In this document: positions 1 through 6,506 of the stretch, one piece after another
How the letters are laid out: every line of letters begins with the position of its first letter
How positions within the stretch are numbered: the first letter of the stretch is position 1
Source: Firmicutes bacterium UBA6226
Lineage (GTDB): Bacteria > Bacillota_A > Clostridia > Peptostreptococcales > Acidaminobacteraceae
Assembly (NCBI GenBank): GCA_002441045.1
Contig: DJWQ01000186.1
Span: forward strand, 1-6,825
Reading direction: 5' to 3'
DNA: 6,825 nt
The notes under the pieces: generated by a model
What the model was told of the DNA's origin: nothing
What the model saw: the letters and a program-made list of their open reading frames with translations, nothing else
Database searches by the model: none
Program-made: the position numbers and the translations under genes

Positions 1-1439
1 ACATCGTTACCAGCGTAGATGATCCAAGTACCTTCGCTTGAAAGGTTGTTAACAAGTGTTTCTTCATCTCTGAAAAGCGATGGAGAAACGACAGCATCTA
101 CTTCTGTTAAGATTTGAGCACCTGTTACAGAGCTATCTGCATCCATAACAAAAGTGTCTTTAGCTGATTGAGTTGTAAAATAGATATTGCCATCCACTGT
201 CGCTTTTGCCAATTGGAAATTATCAACTGAAACGTATACGTCTCCTTTGAAGATACCACCTTGAATTCTAGCGTTCGGGCTCTCAATTGTAAGTTTTGGA
301 GCTGTTACAGTGAACTTACGTGTGATATTACGTTCTTCATCTTGACTATAAAGTGCGATTTTTCTTTGAACAGCACCTCTATTGTTTAAGAACTCACCCG
401 TTAAAACAAGCTCATAATCAAAAGTCATATCTTTTAAAGTTGAAATAATCCATGTGCCTTCAGCACCTAAGCTATTTGCAAACACATCATTTTCGTAAGT
501 TAATGATGCTGTAGTAACAACGTCAGTACCTTCGATAATCTCTACTAATGCAACTTCTCCAGTAACCTTACTTTTAGCATCCATAGCCGCTGTATCTTTT
601 GCTTCTTGAGTTAAATAGTAAAGATTGCCCTCAATAACGAAATCTCTCATGTTAAAGCCTGCTGCATTAACATAAACATCACCATAGAATGTACCGCTTT
701 GTAGTCTCATGTTAGGACTGTTGATTGTCATCTTTGGTGCAGTTAATGTAAATCTTGCTGTAACGTTATGGTCTTCATCTTGAGTATATAGACCAATTTT
801 TCTTTGAATCACATCTTCACCAGTTGTAGCGTCTTTCTTACCGTTTAGGAAAGTACCTTCTACAACTAATTCTTCTTCAGATACTAAATCAGAAAGTGTC
901 GTAACGATCCATTTTCCTTCAGATCCGATACCAGCTTTGAAAGCTTCAATATCATTAACGAGTGACGCCGTTGTAACAGCATCTGTTTGTCCTGCTGCAT
1001 CATAAATTGCTTTATTTGTCGCTTTACCAACATAACCGTCAGCAATTAAACCAGCATTTGTTTGAAATGCTTTTACAGCTTTAAGTGTCATGTTGCCAAA
1101 CATACCGTCTGCTTCAATTTCATGACCTAATTTGATTAGGTACTTTTGAAGTAATTCTACATCAACGCCAGTTGTTCCAAAATATAGAACTCTTGTGATA
1201 GTAGGAATTGCAAATCCCTCATCTGTCACAACAGGCTCTACTGGAGCTGTAGGCGTTGTAGGCGTAGTCGGTGTTGTCGGTGTTGTCGGTGTTGTCGGTG
1301 TAGTCGGTGTTGTCGGTGTTGTTGGTGTTGCTGTCGCTGATGTAGTCGCATCTAAAGCGGCAAAGCTAGCCACAGGGGATGCAACCATGGTTAAAATCAT
1401 CACTGCAACTAAAAGCAACGCACTAATCTTCTTTTCCAT
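1..1439 (-). CDS. Exported peptidoglycan-binding protein with TTP linker and tandem ~145-residue repeats (partial, C-terminus beyond window)
   Basis: Reading the minus strand from the ATG at 1437-1439 gives 479 open codons to the window edge. The ribosome site AAAGGGG (1447-1453) lies 7 bases before the ATG. Residues 1-27 are a Sec signal peptide: MEKK, a hydrophobic core, and a likely cut after ASFA. Residues 40-63 are eight Thr-Thr-Pro units, a wall- or surface-type spacer. Residues about 80-151 match a PG_binding_1 domain, with GVDVELLQKYL, the ADGMFG turn, AVKAFQ, and GLIADGYVG. Tandem repeats follow: about 153-305, 306-447, and 448 to the edge. Each opens with D(A/V)VxxxSL and an EGxWII block. 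The two complete copies add QRKIxLYxQDE, TAPKxTIxSPN, GDVYV, (E/D)GNxY and an AKDTxxMDA block. The rhythm of short strands and Gly/Asn turns suggests a beta-solenoid fold, which is inference. The protein is probably secreted and held in the cell wall; the role of the repeats is unknown to me. Confidence 0.85.
   Translation of the reverse strand, partial: MEKKISALLLVAVMILTMVASPVASFAALDATTSATATPTTPTTPTTPTTPTTPTTPTTPTTPTAPVEPVVTDEGFAIPTITRVLYFGTTGVDVELLQKYLIKLGHEIEADGMFGNMTLKAVKAFQTNAGLIADGYVGKATNKAIYDAAGQTDAVTTASLVNDIEAFKAGIGSEGKWIVTTLSDLVSEEELVVEGTFLNGKKDATTGEDVIQRKIGLYTQDEDHNVTARFTLTAPKMTINSPNMRLQSGTFYGDVYVNAAGFNMRDFVIEGNLYYLTQEAKDTAAMDAKSKVTGEVALVEIIEGTDVVTTASLTYENDVFANSLGAEGTWIISTLKDMTFDYELVLTGEFLNNRGAVQRKIALYSQDEERNITRKFTVTAPKLTIESPNARIQGGIFKGDVYVSVDNFQLAKATVDGNIYFTTQSAKDTFVMDADSSVTGAQILTEVDAVVSPSLFRDEETLVNNLSSEGTWIIYAGND
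1251..1322 (-). repeat. 8 x 9-bp tandem repeat encoding Thr-Thr-Pro
   Basis: Eight in-frame 9-base units of the type ACA-ACA-CCG, with a few ACT, ACG and CCT variants, encode residues 40-63 of the exported protein. They are flanked by ATP and TAP. Because the unit is three codons long, gain or loss of units would change linker length without shifting the frame. This is a coding microsatellite, not a CRISPR array, since there are no spacers. Confidence 0.9.
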
Positions 1440-1491
1440 AAATTTACCCCTTTATTATAATTTGTGATGTGCGATATTTCGTTAATCTTAT

Positions 1492-1508
1492 GTCAAACAT
1501 CGTCAAAC
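1492..1508 (-). repeat. Direct repeat GTTTGAC x2, 10-bp period
   Basis: The minus strand reads GTTTGAC-GAT-GTTTGAC, two identical heptamers exactly 10 bases apart (about one helical turn), in the leader region of the exported-protein gene. A similar pair lies upstream of the GGDEF gene (3802-3820). This could be a regulator-binding site. It could also be chance, since each unit contains a TTGAC -35-like core. Confidence 0.3.
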
Positions 1509-1520
1509 CACTTCATTACC

Positions 1521-1551
1521 ATTGTATCAAATATCAAAAGTATTTTGTTAA
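1521..1551 (-). promoter_or_regulatory. Possible promoter for the exported repeat protein
   Basis: On the minus strand TTAACA (1546-1551) is followed after 19 bases by TACAAT (1521-1526), with an extended -10 TG (TGATACAAT). Transcription would start near 1514 and leave a leader of about 75 bases before the ATG at 1439. The 19-base spacer is long, and this stretch is so AT-rich that other boxes are possible. A TATAAT at 1453-1460 lies too close to the ribosome site to serve. Confidence 0.3.
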
Positions 1552-1611
1552 TTATTTTTCAATTAGCCACAATTATTTTGTACAATTTTGTAAACATACA
1601 ATATTAATTTC

Positions 1612-1644
1612 AAAAAAATCAAAACGCCACCTCTAAAGGTAGCG
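1612..1644 (-). terminator. Rho-independent terminator after the small membrane protein gene
   Basis: On the minus strand CGCTACCT, loop TTAG, AGGTGGCG form an 8-bp stem (one U-G pair), followed by TTTTGATTTTTTT. It lies 33 bases past the stop codon of the 1677-2168 gene and separates it from the exported-protein gene. On the plus strand the stem has a C-A mismatch and lacks the T run, so the orientation is clear. Confidence 0.85.
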
Positions 1645-1676
1645 CTACTTAACGATTTCATTGTATCTTCTAATTC

Positions 1677-2168
1677 TTAAACGGATCTAAATGGAATGTT
1701 TAAATTCCCCATAATGCCACGAACAGCTTCTATATCTTCTTTATTAATTGGCACCATATCTTGCTTTTTTGATTCTTTTCTTTTAAGCGCAAGATAATAC
1801 TCATTTTTAAACGGTAGAATTTGATAACTTTCTACTTTCTCAAATTGGGCATACCATACTTTGCCTGCATATTTAGTTGTAATTAAAGTATCACCGAGTT
1901 CAATATAGGTCCATATAATCGCCATTTCAATACTCATTATGAATATTAGTACTTTCAAAATGATATGATAACTCAACATAACACCTGCAAACATTATAAT
2001 CGCTGGAATCGATAACCCTAAAGCATAAAATACATACTTTCTTTTTTTATTATTTTTGACGCGATATAATATGTCCTCTTTATTAAAAACGCGCTTTCTT
2101 AAGTCGCTCATAATAATCATTGAGCAAACAATTGTGATCAATCCATAGCTGTAAACACTTGTGTCCAT
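1677..2168 (-). CDS. Small integral membrane protein with PH-like/DUF5673-type C-terminal tail, function unknown
   Basis: This is a 163-residue protein when started at the ATG 2166-2168. I prefer that start because GGGAGG (2173-2178) lies just before it. The in-frame ATG at 2178-2180 (167 residues) has no ribosome site, and its own codon overlaps this Shine-Dalgarno. There are three hydrophobic segments, at about residues 5-20, 45-65 and 68-88. A basic loop (KNNKKRKY, about 38-45) sits between the first two. The soluble tail from about residue 91 (GDTLITTKYAGKVWYAQFEKV) looks like the small beta-rich, PH-like or DUF5673-type tails on short membrane proteins; that match is tentative. The gene sits between two terminators, so it is probably a single-gene transcript, or reads through weakly from the GGDEF gene. 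No enzyme motif is visible. Confidence 0.72.
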   Translation of the reverse strand: MDTSVYSYGLITIVCSMIIMSDLRKRVFNKEDILYRVKNNKKRKYVFYALGLSIPAIIMFAGVMLSYHIILKVLIFIMSIEMAIIWTYIELGDTLITTKYAGKVWYAQFEKVESYQILPFKNEYYLALKRKESKKQDMVPINKEDIEAVRGIMGNLNIPFRSV

Positions 2169-2172
2169 ACTG

Positions 2173-2178
2173 CCTCCC
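2173..2178 (-). promoter_or_regulatory. Ribosome binding site deciding the start at 2168
   Basis: GGGAGG on the minus strand precedes the ATG at 2166-2168 by 4 bases, a short but workable gap. The upstream ATG at 2178-2180 shares its G with this site and has only AT-rich sequence before it. Confidence 0.6.
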
Positions 2179-2218
2179 ATTCAATTATAAATCTCGCATA
2201 AACAGTATAACATATACA

Positions 2219-2252
2219 TAAAAAAACCAGAAACGCTAATGCGAATCTGGTT
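2219..2252 (-). terminator. Rho-independent terminator after the GGDEF gene
   Basis: On the minus strand AACCAGA, TT, CGC, loop ATTA, GCG, TT, TCTGGTT form a 7+3-bp stem with a 2x2 U-U internal loop, followed by a run of Ts. It begins 20 bases after the TAA at 2272. It should end most transcripts from the diguanylate cyclase gene before the small membrane protein gene. Confidence 0.85.
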
Positions 2253-2271
2253 CAATGATTGTGATTGAGTT

Positions 2272-3732
2272 TTACAGCTTATCGCTAAACGTCTTAATCC
2301 CATAGCCACTGGTATCAAACACATCCAAAAAATCAAAACCCAGTTTATATCGAATTTTGTTTTGATACATCCTGTCATCAGCAACTCTAAAAAGCTCACT
2401 TAGCGTTACGCCATCTTCTCCATAGGTGGATATACCATAACTATAAGAACACGTAAATGCTTTGCCTCCATATAAATAGGGTTGTTCCATAAGCGCTTTC
2501 AAATGGCTGTCTATTTTTTTTCTAAGTTTTTCCTTAGAGCAATTATAAAAAATACCTACAAACTCATCTCCGCCATAGCGTGCAAGTAAATCGCTCTTTC
2601 GAATCAGCGAGCTACAACTCTTTGAAAAATACTTTAGAAGCTCATCGCCTGCTATGTGACCAAACTCATCGTTAATACGCTTCAAATCGTTGATATCAAA
2701 TACCACTAGGTTGAATTTTTCACCGTATCGATTGGATTTATCGATGATATGCTCAAACATATTATCAAAGTAGTGTCTATTATATAGACTTGTTAAGGCG
2801 TCATATCTAGATAAAAAAGCCTTTTCTTCATATAAGAGCTGGTTTGAAAGGGCAATTTCAACATTACTTTTTATAAACGCCATCAACTTAATGTCGTCAT
2901 GATCAAAAGCCTCTGTTTCAGTTGAATCCACATTTACTGCACCAAAAAACCGACCGTTTATGTATATTGGTGCTGACAATGTAGATTTTATATAGGCTTC
3001 TGATCCTTCATCTGTCTTAAACTTAAAAAAGTCACCATATTTGCTTAAATTATTAATGAATACGATTTCGTCTAGACGACCTTTGGTTTCTCTGTATAAA
3101 AACAATTCTTCTGTTTTTAATTTAAAGTTTGTCATCAAGCTATTATCAAAACCAATCTGTGCAACTGGTTTTAAATAATCACCATCGCGAAGCATAACTG
3201 AACCGAGCTTTGCATTATCAATACAGGACACGACACTTCTTAGCACATCCTTATAGATCTGAGTAACGCCTTCAGCGCGTACAACAGATTGTGTGATGCC
3301 AAGCATAGATTCTCTAAGCTTGAGAAGCTTCGACAGATGTCTTTCGCCACGCTTTTTTTCAGAAATATCCATCAGGTGAGACAACAAAAAAGGTTCGCCT
3401 TCAAAATCTACAATCCGAGTCTTGTGTTCAACCCAAAATTCACTGCCACATGCAGGAAGTACACACAGTTCGCTTTGCTCGTTAAATGCATCACCCACTA
3501 AAGCTTTATGACAAAGTTTCTCGTAACCATTTCTATGTATGGGGTGAATGAATTTTTCCAGTCCGCGTTCATTGAGTGTGTGTAAATCGTATCCGAATAC
3601 CTTATGAAACTGTGGATTGATATACGCAACTCTGTTCTTATTGGCTAAGATGGTTGGCATTGCAATCAACCGATCTATGACTTGTAAATCCGCTCTATTC
3701 AATTTTTCCAGCTTTTTTAAATCAATAGACAT
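2272..3732 (-). CDS. Soluble PAS-GAF-GGDEF diguanylate cyclase
   Basis: A 486-residue protein predicted to make cyclic di-GMP from two GTP in the cytoplasm. Residues about 17-133 form a PAS sensor domain, with ILANKNRVAYINPQFHKVFGY and the usual DISEKKRGE exit. Residues about 145-300 form a GAF domain, with TLSAPIYINGRFFGAVNVDS. Residues about 309-470 form the GGDEF domain, opening DALTSLYNRHYFDNM. The active-site loop is RYGGDEF, with GGDEF at 387-391. D346 in VVFDIND is the expected metal ligand, and N354 and D363 the expected GTP contacts. The inhibitory RxxD site is present as RKSD (378-381), exactly five residues before GGDEF, so product feedback is likely. There is no EAL or HD-GYP domain and no membrane segment, so signals are probably intracellular small molecules or redox. 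The ATG at 3730-3732 has GGTGG four bases upstream. The gene is probably its own transcription unit. Confidence 0.95.
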   Translation of the reverse strand: MSIDLKKLEKLNRADLQVIDRLIAMPTILANKNRVAYINPQFHKVFGYDLHTLNERGLEKFIHPIHRNGYEKLCHKALVGDAFNEQSELCVLPACGSEFWVEHKTRIVDFEGEPFLLSHLMDISEKKRGERHLSKLLKLRESMLGITQSVVRAEGVTQIYKDVLRSVVSCIDNAKLGSVMLRDGDYLKPVAQIGFDNSLMTNFKLKTEELFLYRETKGRLDEIVFINNLSKYGDFFKFKTDEGSEAYIKSTLSAPIYINGRFFGAVNVDSTETEAFDHDDIKLMAFIKSNVEIALSNQLLYEEKAFLSRYDALTSLYNRHYFDNMFEHIIDKSNRYGEKFNLVVFDINDLKRINDEFGHIAGDELLKYFSKSCSSLIRKSDLLARYGGDEFVGIFYNCSKEKLRKKIDSHLKALMEQPYLYGGKAFTCSYSYGISTYGEDGVTLSELFRVADDRMYQNKIRYKLGFDFLDVFDTSGYGIKTFSDKL

Positions 3733-3777
3733 AAGACCACCAAATATTAAATCTTTGATATAAATAAGTACATATAT

Positions 3778-3806
3778 AAAATATCATTAAGAACAAAAAC
3801 CGTCAA
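3778..3806 (-). promoter_or_regulatory. Probable promoter of the GGDEF gene
   Basis: On the minus strand TTGACG (3801-3806) and TATTTT (3778-3783) are separated by 17 bases, matching the vegetative consensus 5/6 and 4/6. Transcription would start near 3771, giving a leader of about 40 bases. The -35 box lies within one of the GTTTGAC repeats. Confidence 0.5.
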
Positions 3807-3820
3807 ACAATACCTCAAAC
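3802..3820 (-). repeat. Near-direct repeat GTTTGA(G/C) x2 upstream of the GGDEF gene
   Basis: On the minus strand GTTTGAG (3814-3820) and GTTTGAC (3802-3808) are 12 bases apart and overlap the proposed -35 box. The motif matches the GTTTGAC pair upstream of the exported-protein gene. It may be a shared operator; the evidence is only two short pairs. Confidence 0.25.
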
Positions 3821-3844
3821 CTTGAGAAAATGTAAGGTATTAAA
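3811..3844 (-). terminator. Weak hairpin at the end of the SprA-like gene
   Basis: On the minus strand AATACCT (starting inside the TAA stop) pairs with AGGTATT, 7 bp with a loop of about 19 bases. The loop contains a smaller CTCAA-GGT-TTGAG hairpin that competes with it. The sequence after it (GTTTGACGGTTTTTG) has only a short T run. It could be a weak terminator, or part of the control region of the GGDEF gene downstream. Confidence 0.3.
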
Positions 3845-4418
3845 TAAAGAGTTCAAAACCACTGACCTCATTAAACTTAAAAGTAGAAAGTATGGAGATG
3901 TTTTCTTTATCACTTGAACGAATTGCTTCGCCCAGTTCTTTTGACTTTTCATAGCTCTCTTTTATTTTCTTTAAAATTAATTTATTGTCTATAGAACTCT
4001 CTATTGCACTTGCCATCGCTAGAGCTCTTTGATCTGATGGAGATGGATCTGTCGGTGCTGATGCAGCTGCCTTGAGTTTTGCTACAGCCACTTTACCACT
4101 CTCCAGTGAAAGTCCTGCAGGCAAGTAAAACTTCACTTCTCCACCCTGGATGTATTTTTTGCCATCTGGTCCATAAGTGTACGTGTAGCTTGGTGTTCCT
4201 GCTAGTCCTCCAGAAGAAAGAAGGTGCATTTTTTCATGTGATATAACATGTGCTTCCCACTTTTCAAGTCTTTTGATTTCTTTTGTAACGCTGGCATCAT
4301 CAAGACTCGTGGTTTTCACCATGCTAACATCTTTTGTTTTGAATTTTTCTTTTGTATTCTCAGTTGCAAGTGAAATATAACTGTCAAGTAAGGTGCTTTT
4401 AAAAGAATTAATCACCAT
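3840..4418 (-). CDS. SprA-related putative zinc metalloprotease (PF12118-like)
   Basis: A 192-residue protein when started at the ATG 4416-4418. The sequence GGATGTGA, one base from the ideal GGAGGTGA, lies 5 bases before it. An in-frame GTG at 4431-4433 (197 residues) has no ribosome site. The centre matches the SprA-related family: an acidic-basic helix ending in EAHVISHEKMH, then SGGLAG, SYTYTYGPDGKKY and GGEV. It closes with the conserved APTDPSPSDQRALAMAS block (about 111-127). HEKMH (61-65) is an HExxH zinc motif, and E84 in GGEV is a candidate third ligand. Family members are called putative metalloproteases, but I know of no established substrate. There is no signal peptide, so the protein is probably cytoplasmic. 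It lies about 80 bases after the lipoprotein gene and may share its transcript. Confidence 0.85.
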   Translation of the reverse strand: MVINSFKSTLLDSYISLATENTKEKFKTKDVSMVKTTSLDDASVTKEIKRLEKWEAHVISHEKMHLLSSGGLAGTPSYTYTYGPDGKKYIQGGEVKFYLPAGLSLESGKVAVAKLKAAASAPTDPSPSDQRALAMASAIESSIDNKLILKKIKESYEKSKELGEAIRSSDKENISILSTFKFNEVSGFELFI

Positions 4419-4440
4419 ATTTTTCACATCCACTATTTAA

Positions 4441-4490
4441 TCAGTAATAAAAAAATTCACATGAGCACTACATACCCAAAACATGTACAC
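4441..4490 (-). terminator. Possible weak terminator between lipoprotein and protease genes
   Basis: Past the lipoprotein stop, the minus strand holds TACATG and CATGTG, a 6-bp stem with one wobble pair and a loop of about 18 bases. GAA and a run of eight Ts follow. The T run is good but the stem is weak. No convincing promoter for the protease gene is visible here, so partial read-through is plausible. Confidence 0.3.
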
Positions 4491-4497
4491 ATAAAAA

Positions 4498-5892
4498 CTA
4501 TTTATTAAATAAAAGTTGATAAAATCTACCTGTGTCACTGAAAAATGGCTCTAAATCTGAATATGGTATATCAAAGGTTGGGTAACCCGCTGCATAGGGT
4601 GCAATCTCATATTCTGGATAGTATACTTTTAATCCTTGCTCAGTTAATACCACTTCGAAATGTGCCTCTTTAAAAGTCTTTAATCTTTGATCTTTTGGCG
4701 TTTGATGATCGATGAATAAGTACATATCATTATTACTCATAAACGCATCATCTATTAAGGCAATTAATGCGTCTAACCACTGAGTATCACTTTTAAACAA
4801 GTCGCTAATAATCAACTGATCCCCGGTTTCAGAGTCAAAATAATAGCTATTTTGAAAACTGTTTGGATGCGCCGCACCGAATCCATACCAGTATCCCAAA
4901 ACATCATACGTTAAAACTTTGCCACTAAGACCTAAGTTAAAATTAACTTCGAGTGTATAATCAATATGCGTCAATTGGTTTAAATCTATAATCGCACCTT
5001 CCTCTGCACCAACCGCTTCATGAACTTTAGCAAGTTCTAAAATGGTTTGATTGATTTTTGATTGTGCATCCAGATTTTTAAGCTTTACTTCCGGATAAAA
5101 TACGGAAGTACCGATGTAAGGCGAAAGTATGTTGGTGGTAAAGCTAATGTCTTCACCGATGCCTTCATTGCGTTTGACCTCATCTATGATTTCACCTTCA
5201 TCAGATAAAATCCAGTGAATTCGATCCTGTGAATCGTCTAAAGGGCGAACAATTATATTGCCATCCATATGGGTTGCTGTAACAGGGAAGTAGAAGTCTG
5301 GGAAGTTATTAACCTCTACCCCATCGTCATCGATGAACAATGACTTATTACCATCGTTAGCCAATAGCACGTGTTCCGTAACTGGCATGACATAATAAAA
5401 CCTGGTCTCACCGTGCGGTTTGCCTTCACCATCTATTAATGAACGTTTCATAACGCTATTGAGATCCGGACCATAGCCACCAAAAAACTCACTTGGCTCT
5501 GCGTATAAATAATGCCATGTATCCACACGAGTTAAAAGCCCTTTGGGCTCTATGACATAATTGCCATCTGGATCTATCATTCCATAAACACCATCAGCTA
5601 AAACACCGTATGATGGTGATGCATCCTCTCCCAACATTTTAACGATGGCTCTACCACCATAAAAATCCTCTGCACTGAGATAGGTTGGTTCGATAACCAC
5701 TTCACCAGATTTGTTTTTATATCCATATAAGCCAGAAGTAGTATCTTCAAAAGCGTACCAACCTGAGCTTCTTTGTTCGTCTCCTGTAAGGGGATTATTA
5801 TTTTGAGGCGTTACAGCTTTATTACTACAAGCGGTTAGCAAAACAATAAATAGCAACAGTATTATTTTAAAAATTCTATTCATTCTGATCAT
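4498..5892 (-). CDS. Lipoprotein with WG-type repeats and RsiV-like DUF4163/DUF3298 C-terminal half
   Basis: A 464-residue protein. Residues 1-21 form a lipoprotein signal with lipobox LLTAC, so Cys22 should be lipidated and the protein held on the outer face of the membrane. Residues about 40-120 carry WG-type beta repeats, such as GLYGYKNKSGEVVIEPTY and GVYGMIDPDGNYVIEP. Weaker copies continue to about 240, for example SLIDGEGKP and LFIDDDGVEV. Residues about 253-460 resemble DUF4163 plus DUF3298: VFYPEVK, GYWYGFGAAHPNSF (334-346), FDSETGDQL, ISDLF and EIAPYAAGYPTFDIPYSDL. In RsiV this module binds lysozyme; whether that holds here is unknown. The ATG at 5890-5892 has AAAGGA about 10 bases upstream; a second Met at codon 4 has none. 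No catalytic motif is seen, so a binding or sensing role is most likely. Confidence 0.88.
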   Translation of the reverse strand: MIRMNRIFKIILLLFIVLLTACSNKAVTPQNNNPLTGDEQRSSGWYAFEDTTSGLYGYKNKSGEVVIEPTYLSAEDFYGGRAIVKMLGEDASPSYGVLADGVYGMIDPDGNYVIEPKGLLTRVDTWHYLYAEPSEFFGGYGPDLNSVMKRSLIDGEGKPHGETRFYYVMPVTEHVLLANDGNKSLFIDDDGVEVNNFPDFYFPVTATHMDGNIIVRPLDDSQDRIHWILSDEGEIIDEVKRNEGIGEDISFTTNILSPYIGTSVFYPEVKLKNLDAQSKINQTILELAKVHEAVGAEEGAIIDLNQLTHIDYTLEVNFNLGLSGKVLTYDVLGYWYGFGAAHPNSFQNSYYFDSETGDQLIISDLFKSDTQWLDALIALIDDAFMSNNDMYLFIDHQTPKDQRLKTFKEAHFEVVLTEQGLKVYYPEYEIAPYAAGYPTFDIPYSDLEPFFSDTGRFYQLLFNK

Positions 5893-5944
5893 TTAACTCT
5901 CATCCTTTACTATATATCCTTTTATATGAACGTCTTAAACTTAG

Positions 5945-5968
5945 CTATTACAAGGTGTTTTCTAATAG
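5945..5968. repeat. Inverted repeat CTATTA-N12-TAATAG in the divergent promoter region
   Basis: A 6-bp perfect inverted repeat centred near 5956-5957, between the lipoprotein gene and the acetyltransferase gene. It ends just before the -35 box of the plus-strand promoter. Its position suits an operator for either gene, but six AT-rich bases can pair by chance. Confidence 0.3.
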
Positions 5969-5969
5969 T

Positions 5970-5999
5970 TTAACATACCACTAGCAATAATGATATAAT
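5970..5999 (+). promoter_or_regulatory. Promoter of the ElaA-family acetyltransferase gene
   Basis: TTAACA (5970-5975, 5/6) and a perfect TATAAT (5994-5999) are separated by 18 bases, and a TG at 5991-5992 makes an extended -10. Transcription should start near 6006, giving a leader of about 20 bases with GGAGG at 6016-6020. Confidence 0.7.
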
Positions 6000-6026
6000 A
6001 GTGTCAATTCAATTTGGAGGTTAATT

Positions 6027-6500
6027 ATGAAATGGGAACTCAAATCATTTTCAGAACTCTCTGCTGAGACACTTTATGATCTGCTAGCACTTAGAGTAAA
6101 CGTGTTTATCATAGAACAAACCTGTCTTTACCCGGAACTCGATTATAAGGATGGGGTTTGTTATCACCTATATGCCTTTGATGAAAACAGTATTCTTGAA
6201 GAAAGTAACCGACCACCCATCTTAGCTTATCTGAGAATTTTGCCTCCTGGTGTATCGTATGAAGAGGTCTCCATCGGAAGAGTAATTGTTTCTGAAAAGA
6301 CGAGAGGCGGAGGATTAGGTCGTGAATTGATGGTTAGAGCTTTTAAAGCGATTCAGGAGATCTATGGCAATGTCCCTATCCGTATATCTGCGCAGGCCTA
6401 TCTTCAAAACTTCTATGAATCACTTGGTTTTGATAAAGTTTCAGAAATTTATCTTGAAGATGATATTCCACATATGGAAATGCTTAAGATTAATTTATAA
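6027..6500 (+). CDS. elaA: ElaA-family GNAT N-acetyltransferase
   Basis: A 157-residue single-domain GNAT, close to the roughly 153 residues of E. coli ElaA. It should transfer an acetyl group from acetyl-CoA to an amine; the physiological substrate of ElaA proteins is not established. Family blocks run in order: LYDLLALRVNVFIIEQ (about 17-32) followed by the CLYPELDYKD segment; a variable region; AYLRILPPG; and IGRVIVSEKTRGGGLGREL (about 83-101), whose RGGGLG is the pyrophosphate-binding loop for acetyl-CoA. The C-terminus has ISAQAYLQNFYESLGF and the EDDIPHMEM ending typical of ElaA. GGAGG at 6016-6020 lies six bases before the ATG. The gene is divergent from the lipoprotein gene. No terminator separates it from the T-box promoter seven bases downstream. 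Confidence 0.93.
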   Translation: MKWELKSFSELSAETLYDLLALRVNVFIIEQTCLYPELDYKDGVCYHLYAFDENSILEESNRPPILAYLRILPPGVSYEEVSIGRVIVSEKTRGGGLGRELMVRAFKAIQEIYGNVPIRISAQAYLQNFYESLGFDKVSEIYLEDDIPHMEMLKINL

Positions 6501-6506
6501 AAACTA

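Noticed and set aside
1251..1329. Short regular repeats resembling a CRISPR array
   Set aside because: The units are 9 bp, directly adjacent and in frame, with no spacers; they encode a Thr-Thr-Pro linker.
1195..1467. Plus-strand 90-codon reading frame rich in Val-Gly
   Set aside because: It is the antisense shadow of the Thr-Thr-Pro repeat in the exported protein, whose signal peptide, ribosome site and domains are clear on the minus strand.
1468..1496. TTGACA at 1491-1496 as a -35 box for the exported-protein gene
   Set aside because: At 16-18 bases downstream the sequence is CGCACA-like, and the only good TATAAT is 31 bases away, overlapping the ribosome site.
2181..2399. Minus-strand 72-codon hydrophobic reading frame
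   Set aside because: It overlaps the 3' end of the GGDEF gene in another frame and runs through that gene's terminator. It has no separate ribosome site.
3289..3501. Plus-strand 70-codon reading frame
   Set aside because: It lies antisense within the PAS-coding part of the cyclase gene and has no recognisable features.
6027..6500. Acetyltransferase as a GNAT toxin of a toxin-antitoxin pair
   Set aside because: No small antitoxin gene is adjacent, and the sequence matches the ElaA family across its full length.
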